Shown here: piece by piece, positions 42,990 through 54,789 of the stretch
Layout of the letters: the number at the start of each line of letters is the position of its first letter
Position numbering within the stretch: position 1 is the stretch's first letter
Assembly (NCBI GenBank): GCA_951804985.1
Contig: OX638130.1
Coordinates: forward strand, 101,925,700 to 101,989,699
Source of the DNA: Dryomyza anilis
Lineage: Eukaryota > Arthropoda > Insecta > Diptera > Dryomyzidae
DNA: 64,000 nucleotides
Direction: 5' to 3'
Notes under the pieces: generated by a model
What the model saw: the letters and a program-made list of their open reading frames with translations, nothing else
Database searches by the model: none
What the model was told of the DNA's origin: nothing
Program-made: the position numbers and the translations under genes

Positions 42990-44110
42990 TTCAAAATAGT
43001 TTGATTTGTGCTATGTACATTTTTTGATTATAACTTTGGATCGACCGATACTCACCAAAATTTGGAATTTTAAAGGCAGTTAGAAACTGTTTGTTTTCGG
43101 ACCGTTTTCAAAATATGTCGCGAGTTTTTACAGCCTGCTATACACTTCCCAAAATATTCCATTTATCTGTATTTTTGCCAGAAAAATGATTGGGATTTTG
43201 TCTCGGATTAAATAGAATTTTAAAGGCTGATACCCGATAGTTTTTTTGGGAACAGGCAGAAAATATACAGATTTTGAGACTGACGCCGACTATGTCTGCT
43301 TGAAATCATTCAATAAAATGTTTCTAAACTGCCCTGAACCTGCCAAAAATTTGACAAATGCGGAGTATGTATCAGAAGCTGTTTGTTTTTTGACAGTTTT
43401 CAAAATATGTCGCGAATCTGCCATTAACATTTCACAAAATTTTACAACCTGTTATACACTACCTAAATTTTCCATTTATCTGTATTTTTGCCAGAAATAT
43501 TGATGAAAAATTATTGGCATATTGTCTCGGGTTAAATAGAATTTTAAAGGCTGATTCCCGATAGTTTTTTTGGGAACAGACAGAATATATACAGATTTTG
43601 ACGCCGACTTTATCTGCTTGAAATCTTTCAATAAAATGTTTCTAAACTGCCCTGACCCTGCCAAAAATTTGACAAATGTGGAGTATGTATCAGAAGCTGT
43701 CTGTTTTTTTGACCGCCTTCAAAATATATCACGAATCTGCCATTAACATTTCACAAAATTTTACAACCTGCTATACACTAACTAAAATATTCCATTTATC
43801 TGTATTTTTGCCAGAAATACTGCTGACAAATGATTGGCATTTTGTCTCGGGTTGCATGGTATTTTAAAAGCTGATTCTCTGCATATTTCCAGCATATTTT
43901 TGTGCGAACAGAACAGCCGACTGCTTTTGGTACAAACACCGCCTTTGTCAGCATCAAATCTTTCACAAAAATGTTTCTAAACTTAGTCAACCCTACTAAA
44001 TATTTATTTTTGGGCCCGAGACAAAAATTCTTGTATATTTTCGTCAAACACACAAGTATTTGGAAGATTTTCGGAAGCGGTTATCAAATTTTTATTGAAT
44101 TTTAAATGCA
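42990..44110. repeat. Tandem repeat of ~313-320 bp, about three and a half units
   Basis: CCATTTATCTGTATTTTTGC starts at 43159, 43472 and 43792. Each unit also has GTCTCGG.TTAAATAGAATTT, CCGATAGTTTTTTTGGGAAC, TCTGCTTGAAATC.TTCAATA, AAATGTTTCTAAACTGCCCT and AACATTTCACAAAATTTTAC. The last unit (43815-44090) is diverged. A single degraded relative occurs at 50985-51180 (ATTTCTAAACTG, GTCTGCTTAAAATCTATC). Confidence 0.85.
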
Positions 44111-44399
44111 GATTTCCGACATATTTTGGGTCATGATCGGAAACTAATTATGAATTTTTAACTTGCCAGAATCAGAACAGTTACATGGCAAACATGATCT
44201 GGCCATGATCATGCCTTTCATAATAGGACAAATTTCTGCTTAGAATGATGAGATTTATTTTTAAAATTGTGAAATTTTAACTGAGTCAATAAATTACACA
44301 ATTGAATGCAATTAACAACTTTGCATTTTTTTCCAGACACATTTTTAAAGCTGTGAAATAAACACAACAAATTCTTCATGTAATCAATGCAAAGATCGT

Positions 44400-44960
44400 T
44401 TGATCGCGACATGACATTTATGGACTGATTAACACGTTGCCACTATTTTCGGCATTGTTTGGCGATGACTTTATTTGCCCAACATAAAATCGATGTAGAA
44501 CTCAAGTGCTGTATGTCCTTCTAAGTGTCCTGTGTCCTGCAGTCATCGCATGTCCTTGCTGGCTGTGTGTGTGCGTGTGCATTGCGACATTTTTATGATC
44601 GACACCAAGAGGTACAAGAAGTTAGATGCAAGGCAAGACGACGGGTTCTATATGAGAAACAACAATAAAAATAACATTTGTTATTGTTGCTTATCTCTGA
44701 CAAGCTAAATAATGATGTTCGTTCGTCAATCGAACATTTTATGATGATGCACCACTGATGTCTTCTGTCAAGCAGTAGATCACACAGCAGGATAACCCGA
44801 GCAGTGCACAGCAAGCACCAAATAACCTCGTTGCATTGTTAAGTTGGCCAACATAGAGGTTAAAATGACGGTGTTTCAATGTTTGGGTGGTCGGATCGGT
44901 TGTTCGGCCGGTCAGTAGGTTATCTAAAAAGGTGCTGCAATTGACAGCAAATATTTGCAA
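44400..44960. promoter_or_regulatory. Short GC-richer unique island
   Basis: It contains GTTTGATCGCGACATGACA, CTGGCTGTGTGTGTGCGTGT, GGTTGTTCGGCCGGTCAGTA and TTTTATGATCG/CATTTTATGATG words. No coding exon is recognised. Confidence 0.2.
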
Positions 44961-45029
44961 ATTTTATTTTCACCGATATCTCATGTCTATTGAAAGACAT
45001 GCTCAATGAATTAAGCGAACAAAATCATG

Positions 45030-45635
45030 CGTATGTTTACTAATGTTTTATGAATAAGTTATTCATAAGTCATGAATAATTGGTTTAGATTCTGGGACAC
45101 AATTTAGTATTTATTATTCATAATTTATGATTAAAATGTCATGCCATATAGTCATAGCCTGCAGATTACAAAACAAATTCTAATTATGCAGAAAAAAATG
45201 AAAAATTTCGCATTTGAAAATATAATACCTACATCAATGGGAAAGGAACATTAGAAAGGAATCATTCATTAAAAAATAAATATTAAAATACATCACTTTA
45301 CCTCATTTGTCTGGTGAATTTCACATTTATTTCAAATGCCACATTTATCACAACTGAATATGCAACAAGAAACACAAGTTATGAATAAATATTCATATAT
45401 TCGCTTGTAATAATTAATTTTAATTTTCTTATTCATGAGTTATATTCATGAATTATGTATAAAACTGAAACTGTAAATCACTATTATGAATAGGATTCTT
45501 AAATTTCCTATTCATAATAATGATTTACAGTTTCATTTAGTTTTATACATTATTCATGAATATAACTCGTAAATAAGAAAATTAAAAAAAAATGTATGAA
45601 TGACTTATTCATAAATCCTTAGTAAACAATTTTCA
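45030..45635. mobile_element. TTATGAATAA-rich fold-back element
   Basis: Outer arms GTTTACTAA..TTTATGAATAAGT (45036) and ACTTATTCATAAATCCTTAGTAAAC (about 45602) face each other. An inner palindrome of about 180 bp (45410-45595) is centred on TATGAATAGGATTCTTAAAT, with TGAAACTGTAAATCA and TTCATGAATTATGTATAAAACT on one arm and their inverse on the other. The words TTATGAATAA and ATTCATGAAT recur throughout. Confidence 0.65.
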
Positions 45636-46189
45636 CCGTGTAAAGCGAATACATGGCACTACAATCTATATTCACTATTTATCCAGCAAGTAATAACATT
45701 TTTTCTATTTTTGGAAATTTTGAATTTCTTTTGCCTATATTACGCAAAGAAATTTTTGCACGTATAAAATAAATTTTTTAATTATAGCATATAACATCGA
45801 AAAGATAATTTCATTCTAATGTTTTGTTAGAATCTTAAAAATAAGAGTAGATCAAAAAAAGAAAAACTTAAAAAATAGCATATATCTCAAAATACTGGGG
45901 CCAATTTGAGAAAACTGATACCATTTTTTGAATCTGTGCCACAAATGTAACCAATAATGCAACATTTTAAAAGTTGAGAGATTTTCATATTTAGAGGCTT
46001 CTTTGCCAAGTCCAGAGAAGTTTTTCCAAGTATAGGGATTCCTACAAGATATCCTACTTTATTCAATCCTATATCCTATTTTATTAATACTGCAACATTT
46101 CAAGATTTCATGCTTGTCAGTTTGCCTTTTTTACAAATTAATCAATGCAACAGAGAACACCCCCCTAATCATGTACTATCGCCCGAAAG

Positions 46190-47182
46190 CCATTTCCTCA
46201 AAAAGGATATTTCCCCGAATGGATATTTCACCGAATGGACATTTCCCTAAATTTACAATTCCCTAAATGAACATTTGCCCGATATGGATATTCCCCGAAT
46301 TGTACATTTCCCCAAAATGGACATTTTCCCGAAATGTATGGACACTTGCCCGATATGGACATTTCCCCGAAATGGACTTTTCCCCGGATGGACATTTCCC
46401 CGAATGCACATTTCCCCAAAATGGACGCTTGCCCGAAATGGAAATTCTTCGAAATGAACAATTTCCCGAAATGGATACTTGCCCGATATGGATATTCCCT
46501 GAATTGTACATTTCCCCAAAATGGACATTTTCCCGATATGTACACTTTCCTAATATGGACATTTCCCCGACTTGGACATTTCCCCGAATGCACATTTCCC
46601 CAAAATGGACGCTTGCCCGAAATGGAAATTCTTCGAAATGGACAATTGCCCGAAATGGACTTTTGCCCGGATGTACATTTTCCCGAATGGTCATTTCCCC
46701 TAAATGGACACCGAAATGGACGTTTTCCAGAAATAAACAATTGCCCGAAATGGACACTTGCCCGATATGGACTTTTCCCCGAATGGATATTTCCTCGAAT
46801 GGGCATTTCCCCGGAATGGATGTTTCCCCAAATGGAAATTTCTCCGAACGACCACTTCCCTAAATGGATTTTTCCCGAAATGGATATTTCCCGAATTGTA
46901 CATTTCTCTTAAATGAACACTTGTTTCGATATTGACACTTTCCTGATATGGACATTTCCCCGACATTGACATTTCCCCGTATGGACATTTCCCCGAATGG
47001 ACATTTCCCTAAAATGGACACGAAATGGACGCTTGCCCGAAATGGACATTTCGCCGAAATGAACAATTGCCCGAAATGGACACTTGCCCTATATGGACAT
47101 TTCCCCGAAATGTACTTTTCCCCGGATGGACATTTCCTCAAAATAGACACTTGCCCGAAATGGACATTCTCCGAAATATGGG
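46190..47182. repeat. ~1-kb minisatellite of GGACATTTCCCCGAAAT-type units
   Basis: Short units of about 14-20 bp, consensus ATGGACATTTCCCCGAA with variants ATGGACACTTGCCCGAA and ATGGATATTCCCCGAAT, run without a break. A longer block repeats: GCACATTTCCCCAAAATGG plus GCTTGCCCGAAATGGAAATT appears 184 bp apart (about 46406 and 46590). The unit lacks stop codons in most frames, so long frames exist on both strands (up to about 198 codons). These overlap one another and are not genes. Confidence 0.93.
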
Positions 47183-47257
47183 TGGATAAATGTGGGCGGA
47201 AAATAACTGAAAAATTAGTTGTTGAAGAAATGGATAGCAGAATTCGTTGAGTGGTGC

Positions 47258-47632
47258 ATGACCCAAAACCGCATTTATGACCCAAAATGTTTTATATCGG
47301 AAATCGATATCGGGGGTCTAATGGCTCATGTAGTGATCCATGAGCATCCAAGGGGGTTTTTGCATTTCGGGAAGTTGCCGTTTGAGGGAATGGCTTCGGG
47401 GAAGTCTTCTGCTACGGAGAGAACACACGAGATAGTGTAATAAGGTCGTGAATAATGAAACTAGATGAAATATTTGCATTCCCTATTAAATATATTGCAG
47501 GTTGTTGAATTGGATCTAGATACTACACAGAATATCTGGAAGCTCCTTGCCAAAAGTGCGAATACCGCGAGCAAAATCGAGAATTTGGTCCCGGTAACCA
47601 AAATAAAAATGACAGTGAAAAATAAATGCTAA
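47258..47632 (+). CDS. Unrecognised small two-exon gene or gene fragment
   Basis: I do not recognise this. From the ATG at 47258, 59 codons lead to ATA|GTGTAA (exon end 47434). A 66-bp A+T-rich stretch ends ATATATTGCAG (47435-47500), and a second exon at 47501-47632 continues in phase 0 for 43 codons to TAA. The result is about 102 residues, acidic to neutral, with HFGKLPFEGMASGKS in the middle and a helical IWKLLAKSANTASKIENLV near the end. The open frame runs back to 47219 behind an AG, so an upstream exon is possible, but only minisatellite precedes it. AATAAA follows at about 47633. Intron size, phase and codon use look genuine. The donor GTGTAA is weak, and this could be the last exons of a degraded gene or transposon-carried sequence. 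Confidence 0.3.
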
Positions 47633-47639
47633 ATAAAAA

Positions 47640-48049
47640 CAGTTAAATTTGTCGGTTTCATTTCCAGGTTATACTAGTAAAACATACTTGGTATTTGATA
47701 TTTTTTGAAGGTGTTACTTTTTAATATCTTTTCTTGATCACGCACAGTCTGAGGCGATGTATAGAAGGCTTTATCAGCTGTGCGAAACTCATTACAACCG
47801 GTCGGAGGGCACATTTTCGTGTACCTTTTATTATCTTTAATAAGATCTCAATTTATAAATTTCACCAAATATATATGGTTCACAACTGTGAGCAACTGCA
47901 TTTGCCAACTGCTCCGAACATGAGACTGATTTTTAAGAGTCAAATAATTTTTCGTTTTTCAACAAAAGAAACAATTTTCGTCCTTGCTAACGGACTGAGC
48001 AAGAAAGAGATTCTATTGTTTGTGATTTTAACTGGGGGTTTTATGTTTA
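47640..48049. other. No gene recognised between the small candidate gene and the triplet-rich island
   Basis: Moderately A+T-rich unique DNA. A 130-codon plus-strand frame (47734-48126, not from ATG) has no recognisable domain and ends in GTT repeats. Confidence 0.4.
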
Positions 48050-49400
48050 ACCAAATATTTGGTTGTAGGCTATATTTGTTGTTGTTGTATTACTTGTTGT
48101 TGTGGGTGTTGTTGTTGTTGTTGTAGTTGTTACCAAAGTAACAAAGCGTTTGTTGGCCAGATTGGCGAAACGCAAACATGGAACAGCGTGAGTTTTTTTT
48201 GCTTGTTCTTCACCGCCTTGACCACCATCAGAGCAGGAGCGGCAGGATGGCAACAGAAATTGCAGCAACACAACAACAAGTACAACAACAACAAATTGTA
48301 AGAGAGTTTTGCTCACAGCAGCAGGCGCTTTTGTTGTCATTACACGGCAATAACAAATACAGCAACAAAAAAAAACATCTAAATGTTGCTGCGCCCTCTG
48401 GGGACCATTGCAATTGAGACATTGACAGCAACAACAGCAATAACAAGCAGCATTAGAAGATGAAGATGCCGAAGAAGAAGAAGCTGAGAAAGAAGAGGAA
48501 GAAGAAAAAGAAGCCATTACATGCACATTGATAGCATTGATGAGCGACTCGGTGCTGCGTCCGTCCAGCCGTCGGCAAAGAGCAAAAAGTGCGCAAACGC
48601 CGCAGGACATCGGCAGCAACGGCAAACGGCAATAGCAACAAAATGTTGTTGTAATTGTTTTTGTATTCTGCATGTTGTCCTGCACTGCGCGCTCCTGCAC
48701 AATTCGTTCTGCCGCTGTTGTTCTTAACCATTTCGCCATGAGCCACTAACCATGTTCGGGGCAAAATATTTTGTCCAAACAAATCGCCAGAAAATTGAGC
48801 TGTTTTTATACCATCGAGGCATCGAGGTCCTTGGTCGCACACAAGACACACACAAAATGTGCCTCGTCATGGTGCAGTTTTTCGTATGTTTAGCATGTCG
48901 AATGCATTGTTGCGAGGGCTCAAAATTGAGCATCGCACGATCATTCATTTCAACTATCTATTGATAGCATTTGTATCTTTATATTTTGATCTTTTGGTCC
49001 GTCCATCCGTCCGTCCATCCGTATGTCTGTCCATTCGTCCAGCTGTCTGTCTGTCCGTACTTCTATCTCTTCAGGTGTTGAGACATGTTTATTTTAACCG
49101 CCACGCTCTCTCGTTTATTTGACGATTGCGTTGCGAGGTGTGAGTGCCGCTCAGCCTCCGTGAAAAATGCGTGAAATTGCTGAAAATTGCTGGAAAATTG
49201 CCGTAACATATTTAAGAAAACAAAAAAAGAACACGAAATGTTATAAATTTGTCTGTGTGTTTGGTTAGCTCTTGTTTGCCAACAATTTAATCGTGCATGA
49301 AAATCAATTAATTTTCCCAAAAATGTTTGTGCAAGTAACGAGCACATTAACTCAATTAGTCGTTACAAATAAACACAATAATTGATAAAATAACAAATGA
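48050..49400. promoter_or_regulatory. Triplet-repeat-rich unique island
   Basis: GTT/GTA, CAG/CAA and GAAGAA triplet runs (48075-48130, 48250-48300, 48460-48520) are followed by GC-richer DNA with CCGTCCATCCGTCCGTCCAT near 49000. A 230-codon minus-strand frame (48739-48047) exists only because these triplets lack stops: it is a string of Ser, Thr, Cys and Val runs. I do not call it a gene. Confidence 0.25.
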
Positions 49401-49756
49401 TATTTATTTGGTGTAAATTGCATTCGTTGCAGCACTAATCGCGGTTTAACTTCTAAAGCGTTAATTGATATGCTATAGCTGGGATTAAATGGAATAGGAA
49501 AATCTATAAGGAAAGTTTAAAAAATATACAAAACATCGGTTTAAACAAAAATAAAATAAATAATAATTATAAAATTCCGGTTCCACATACTTTTTAACAA
49601 CGGTTCCGATTCCGTTTCTTTGTGGTCCCTGCATATAACACTAATTAATAGGATTAGCAAAATAATGCTAAGGGTTGTCCGTCTATCTCACTTTGCCTTC
49701 ACCGAAATATTGGAACTCTTTTATAGAGTTGTGAAATGCGATTCTATTATCTGCCT

Positions 49757-50260
49757 GCACAGAAAAAAAGATTCAGCAATGTGATGAATTTATTCATAAA
49801 TATTATGAATTTATTCATAAATATTATGATTTTTTTTTACCAACTACCAGATTCATCATATTGATACCACCGTTCATTAAATGACATATTGATAAATACA
49901 TTCATTATATATATGAAATTATTCGAACATCATAGTGAAGAACGAAATATTCACTACAATGAATTTGAATCGTCATATTGATGAATTTGTTTATAATATA
50001 TATGAAAAAAATATTTTTTTACGAATATTTCAAAAAAACATTTTTTTTTAGAAATAATTCGAAAAAAAGTGTTGTTTTAAAAATTTTATTCAAAAATAAC
50101 AGAAAAAATATAAAAAAAAATTATCCGAAAAAAAATTTTTACGAAAAAAAAAGTAATTACAAAATAAAAATTCGAAAAAAAAATTTTACGACAAACGTTT
50201 TTTTCAAAACAAAATTTTTTTTCGAAAAAAAAATCAAACAAAAATCATGATTTTTGGTAA
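49757..50260 (+). mobile_element. ATTCATCAATATGATGAAT-type element, one arm
   Basis: CACAGAAAAAAAGATTCA at the start, then TTTATTCATAAATATTATGA, CTACCAGATTCATCATATTG, CCGTTCATTAAATGACATAT and TACAATGAATTTGAATCGTC. From about 50000 it becomes A+T low-complexity (GAAAAAAATATTTTTT words). The first ~250 bp are the inverse of 62160-62435. The small open frame in the A-rich part is a composition artefact. Confidence 0.65.
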
Positions 50261-50329
50261 AATACTGTGTGATATTCTCTGTATTTTTGCGAAACAAATG
50301 ATTTTTTTACTTTTTTTGTTTGTATGCTT

Positions 50330-50560
50330 TGGATGGATTAGCCGGCCTTATCACTCCAAAGGTATGCGCGCTGGACTTGCATTTTAAAAGTCTCTAGTTC
50401 GCATTCCGTATTATATGTCCGTCTATCTGTATACTAAAATCACGATTACACAAAAACTAAAATAGCTAGATCAATGAAATTCTTAATATAGATTATTTGA
50501 TATACCAGTATAGGTAGTGTCTGTCAGTGAAAATGTCATCTTCGATCACATTTTCATAAT
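50330..50560 (+). mobile_element. Dispersed repeat fragment with tRNA-like start
   Basis: TTATCACTCCAAAGGTATGC, GCGCTGGACTTGCATTTTAA and CTAGTTCGCATTCC (about 50350-50408) look like a degraded tRNA-type head. GTCCGTCTATCTGTATACTA, AAATCACGATTACACAAAAA and AGCTAGATCAATGAAATTCT follow and recur, diverged, at 52505-52587 and 60690-60760. A SINE or a transposon tail is possible; I cannot name it. Confidence 0.35.
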
Positions 50561-51690
50561 TCTAAGTAACTACTTTACACCAACTATCACAATTTGGCTA
50601 CTCAAAAATTTCCCATGTGATCTAACCTTCCTTACTGGCTGTCTTTAAAACTATTCATATTTCAAAAATTCCCAGTCAAACAAAAAAAAAAACGCATTCA
50701 AAAATATTCAGTACAAAGAAACAGAGTTTGGACCTACGGAAATATTTCTGAACCAATATGCGGCAATATTTATCGTGCCTTCGTAACTTTATGTATGGCA
50801 CATTAAAACCCAAGAATCTTAGAATCTCTAACTAAAAATACGGAAGACGAAAATGTAAATTCAAAAATTAACGAAACCATAAAATTTTTAAAATGATAAA
50901 AGTTAAAGAACGAACCAAAGTTCTATTGTGGCAACCGAAATAAATGTTGCTGTAAGTCATGTAATTAAAATGAGTTTACCTATATTTCGAGCATATTTCT
51001 GGCAAACACACAGATAAATAGAAGTTTGTCGGATGGCGTAATTTGAAAGATAGAATACCGATAATGTTGGGAATGTACAGAACAGATAGCTTTCGATACA
51101 AACTCCGCCATTGTCTGCTTAAAATCTATCGAAAATAAATTTCTAAACTGTTTAGAGTCTGCCTACAATTGTATCTTGGGTTACTATACTGTAAACAAAT
51201 TGTTAGTACGCGCAACTGCAAATTCGGTTCTAATAACAAAATGTTTTTCTTTTTTTATTTTGCAAAATTTAAATTATTTTCCGATACTGCAAAACCGTCT
51301 ATCTACATTTTCGAATACCTCTTACAAAATGAATTTTACAGAAGAAACAAAACTATTTTCAGTCTGAATTCTGCACTTAGTTCATACAAAATTAAGTATG
51401 TCATAACTTAAAATGGCATTTATCTAATTTAACCGATCAACCTATCATTAAAAACCCGATTATAACACAAAACTAGGAGTAATTTTCACATGCAGTTAGG
51501 CGGTTTTGCAGTATCACCGACGATATGCAGCTGTGGTAACAGCTGCATATCGGTTGTCGCAAACGACTTGAACGTAAACACAACCTCATACACTGTGTTG
51601 AAATTTTGAGTGGACATTTTGTTTACCCTTGTAAAAATTTTGTTATTAACATGATCGGAAAGTAATCATAGTATATAACCTCTCCACAAT
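50561..51690. other. No gene; one degraded unit of the ~315-bp repeat
   Basis: Mostly A+T-rich unique DNA; 50985-51180 is a relative of the 43-kb tandem repeat. A short inverted repeat GCAGCTGTGGTAACAGCTGC lies near 51530. 51788-52439 shows nothing I recognise. Confidence 0.4.
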
Positions 51691-51787
51691 CCCTAGTAGA
51701 AATGTCTACTATTAGGGAAGACTTGATCATGGCCAGATCATGTTTGTCATATAACTAGATCGAACTTTTTTACAAATTCTACTAGGG
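51691..51787. mobile_element. 97-bp internally deleted member of the CCCTAGTAG MITE family
   Basis: Ends CCCTAGTAGAA and TTCTACTAGGG enclose only about 75 bp, including TTGATCATGGCCAGATCATG. It has kept the terminal repeats and lost nearly all of the 440-460 bp body. Confidence 0.6.
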
Positions 51788-52439
51788 ACTCGAATAGCCA
51801 ACACGATCTGACCATGATAATTTCTTCCCTAATATGGTATATTTATACTTGGGAGGTTCATGTTCGGGTTTATGTACTTGAGTGGTCATAAATTTTAAAA
51901 AATATACGAATTTCAACATAAGATCATCATGATCATGTCTTTAGTAACAAATATCTATATAAAAAAAGCATAATTTTCAAATTCTAATACTTTTTATAAC
52001 ATTATATCGTCGTTGAATATTCGTTCAAAATGCCGAATATTCATTTACAAAAATATTTATTCATCTGTCAATTTTTAATCGATGATCTCAATTTTTTTAC
52101 CACATGATAAGAAAATGTAAATCTATCATTTGATATGTCAACTTTAAAAATGCATTAATTACATTTTATAATATTAATCAACAAACTCGATATTTATGTT
52201 TTTCATAAAAATGAATTTGGTGACTTTTCGTTCTACAACGACAATATGTTAATTATCATTTTTGTCTATATAAAGTATAAAACATATCAAACACACCATT
52301 TTTACATTTCAGAATAATGAATGGTATAACAAATTTGATGCATTTCTCCGACGGTGTTTGCAATTTCGAACTTTGTTAAAAATTGTACTAAAATTTATTA
52401 AATTCATTAAATATAATTTTTTTAACCTACATCATTCGT

Positions 52440-52587
52440 TTGTTACACCCATAATGAGGCGAGTCCATACCATAAAATGATCAGCACAAACTTCTCAGTT
52501 GATTTAGCGTGTCTGTCTGTTAAGAGATCACGGTTACAGGAATACTAGAAGAGCTAGATCAATGATACTCTAAAGTTAGATTACTTA
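52440..52587 (+). mobile_element. Dispersed repeat fragment hosting MITE copy B
   Basis: TTGTTACACCCATAATGAGG, GTGTCTGTCTGTTAAGAGAT, CACGGTTACAGGAATACTAG and AGCTAGATCAATGATACTCT end in TTAGATTACTTA, where MITE copy B begins. 60620-60760 has the same order (GTAACACCCAAAAGGAGGCA ... GTTAGATTACTTACCTACAC). Confidence 0.45.
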
Positions 52588-53046
52588 CCCTAGTCGAAAT
52601 TTGCCCGATGCGCCATCGGGAAATGATCGGGGTTTCGTCAGGTAACCCCTATTAGAGCAAATATGATCATTGCCTTGTCATGCCCTTATCATGCTCACCA
52701 TAGCAGGGTTTACATCATCTAAACAGCCAATGGTCCCGATCAAAGCTACATTAGTTGTTCCTCATAAAGAAATTTTCAGCGGGCAATGATCAGATTTCAA
52801 TGAGGTATGATATTTTATTTCATCGGGTATTTGTAGTGCTTTCGTATGCTCATGTTTTAACAAGGCAATGGTCAGATAAATAATGATATGGGGAATTACC
52901 CGATCAGTACATGATCATTGCCTGAGGTGAGTACATGATCAGGACACTGCGTTACAAGGACATCGTGGGCCTCGTCATATCCCGATCATCTCAAATAATG
53001 ACATGATCAGTTCATGAGCATGGCCCTACCAAAATTTCTACTAGGG
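52588..53046. mobile_element. CCCTAGTAGAAATTT-TIR MITE, copy B, TA target duplication
   Basis: A 459-bp copy of the family with ends CCCTAGTCGAAATTT and AAATTTCTACTAGGG, flanked by TA on each side (52586-52587 and 53047-53048). It inserted exactly after ...TTAGATTACTTA of an older dispersed repeat, whose relative near 60730-60760 lacks the MITE. TA targets fit Tc1/mariner-type mobilisation. Confidence 0.82.
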
Positions 53047-53849
53047 TATGCACCTAAGCTGTCGTTTATTCAAAATGGGCAGGATCAGTCGATGTTAACC
53101 TGTGACCCGACCCGATTATATAATCAAATATTTCTAAAATCTACGGGTGAATTTTACATTATGCCGGAAAGATTTTATGTACAAACTTTAACTTTTTTTT
53201 GAAACAAATTGAAAAAAAAAATGAAAAAAAATTGAAATTCAAATCGAAATTTTTGTAATAACTTGAATTATTTTTTTTTTTATAAAAAATGATGTGGTGC
53301 CTTAAAAAATTGAAATTCGGTACACATACCAATATGGGTAGTCAGATGAAATTCCTTTCATTAGCTTTTACAAGTTTGCAGTTATTTTGAGAATTCCTAA
53401 ACCCTGAGGACATCTGGACCACATTAAACGATAACCGTATTGTCTAGGATATTATGTAGGGATTTATAGTCGATTGAAACAGACTATAACTTCTATAATT
53501 CTTACTAACATGAAATAAATCAAATCAGAAACATCCTAAAATAAATTCTATCTTATTTAAATTTGAATGCGATTTCAATCGCAAATCGAAACAGGTCTGA
53601 AATGTTATTAAAATAAAACGCAAAAATATATTTGTCAATATTAATGTGGTAATAATGCAAATAGTATACAAAAAGATGCATTTTTACATTTCCAAGTCAT
53701 ATTTAATTTAAATCATAAAAACTTTTATAGATTTTCTAAAATAAAATCATTCCAAAGAGATGGTCATCAAATCTAACAAATCAAAGAGCACTCAATGAAA
53801 CGGCACATGTGGGATGGGCTCTCAAATAATTCGACTCAACTAATACACT
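53047..53849. other. No gene recognised
   Basis: A+T-rich DNA with homopolymer runs near 53215-53280. 54401-54787 is similar. Confidence 0.45.
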
Positions 53850-54400
53850 TGCAAAAATCAGAACCCAAAAGGGGCGGGCTTTTCCCAGGCTACATTCGTT
53901 GTTGGTGTGCGTTAAACAAGTGACAATCATTGGTCAATAGACAAAGAATTAATACTCAGAATATATATGAAAATAAATACCTAACGAGAGTTAAGAGCAA
54001 GAGAAATAACTCAAAACAATGGATATTTTTAGAGTCATTAAATAAAATGTCTCACTCATTCACAGACGCAACTCTTGGACTTATGTTGTATATCAAATGT
54101 GTCTGTGTGTTTTTGTAGTGAGTGCAACAGGTCGTGCTCATATTTTCTTCGTACTCTCGCGCGCATTCGCTCCAACACACACACCAGTGACGTCACATTT
54201 CATTCATAAATCGTACGTAGTGCCCTGATAAAGAGCAATTTTGACTCATGTCGTATATGTGTGTTTTGTTTTTCCTTATACGCAATAATTTTGGTTATAC
54301 AAAAATCTTCGTCGTTGAGTTACAAACAAAAATGGCACAACTGACCTTAAAGCCATTTTGATGGCGTACATTCTCATGAGCATACGACGATGTGCGCTAC
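53850..54400. promoter_or_regulatory. Short GC-richer unique island
   Basis: It holds AAAAGGGGCGGGCTTTTCCC, TACTCTCGCGCGCATTCGCT, CCAGTGACGTCACATTTC (a perfect TGACGTCA CRE-type palindrome near 54188) and GGCGTACATTCTCATGAGCA. No gene is seen. Confidence 0.25.
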
Positions 54401-54789
54401 TACGATATGAGATTTTAAAATTTTATTTTAGTTTTACTTAGTTTTTATATTTATTTGAATGCAATCAGTAAAACAACCGCAAAATGTAAAGTAACCAAAA
54501 ATAAATATTATTATCAAATAAATATGTTTCTCTCTCGTATAGTTGACAATGACTTTGACAAGGTTAAAAAGGAGTCAACTTGAAAATTGGTCGTTCGACA
54601 GTAATTTGTGATTAATGTTAATTTAAACTTAATTTTAAATATTTTAGTCACCACATGACATCGTTTTAAAAATCAAAACTAGTAGTTGAAGATTAACATG
54701 TAATAAATTTTCGACACTTTTTTCACCGATAGTATTTTTATATTAAAATTAATTTAAATACTTTTTATTTAATTCTATTATTAGAAATA

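Noticed and set aside
46228..46912. Overlapping open frames of 192 to 198 codons on both strands
   Set aside because: All lie in the GGACATTTCCCCGAAAT minisatellite, whose unit lacks stops; frame length reflects the repeat.
48047..48739. 230-codon minus-strand open frame starting with a real ATG
   Set aside because: It is made of Ser, Thr, Cys and Val runs produced by GAAGAA, CAA and GTT triplet repeats, overlaps equally open frames on the other strand, and has no domain or splice context.
49978..50250. 90-codon Lys/Phe/Asn-rich frame
   Set aside because: It is an A+T low-complexity tract of GAAAAAAATATTTTTT words within a repeat.
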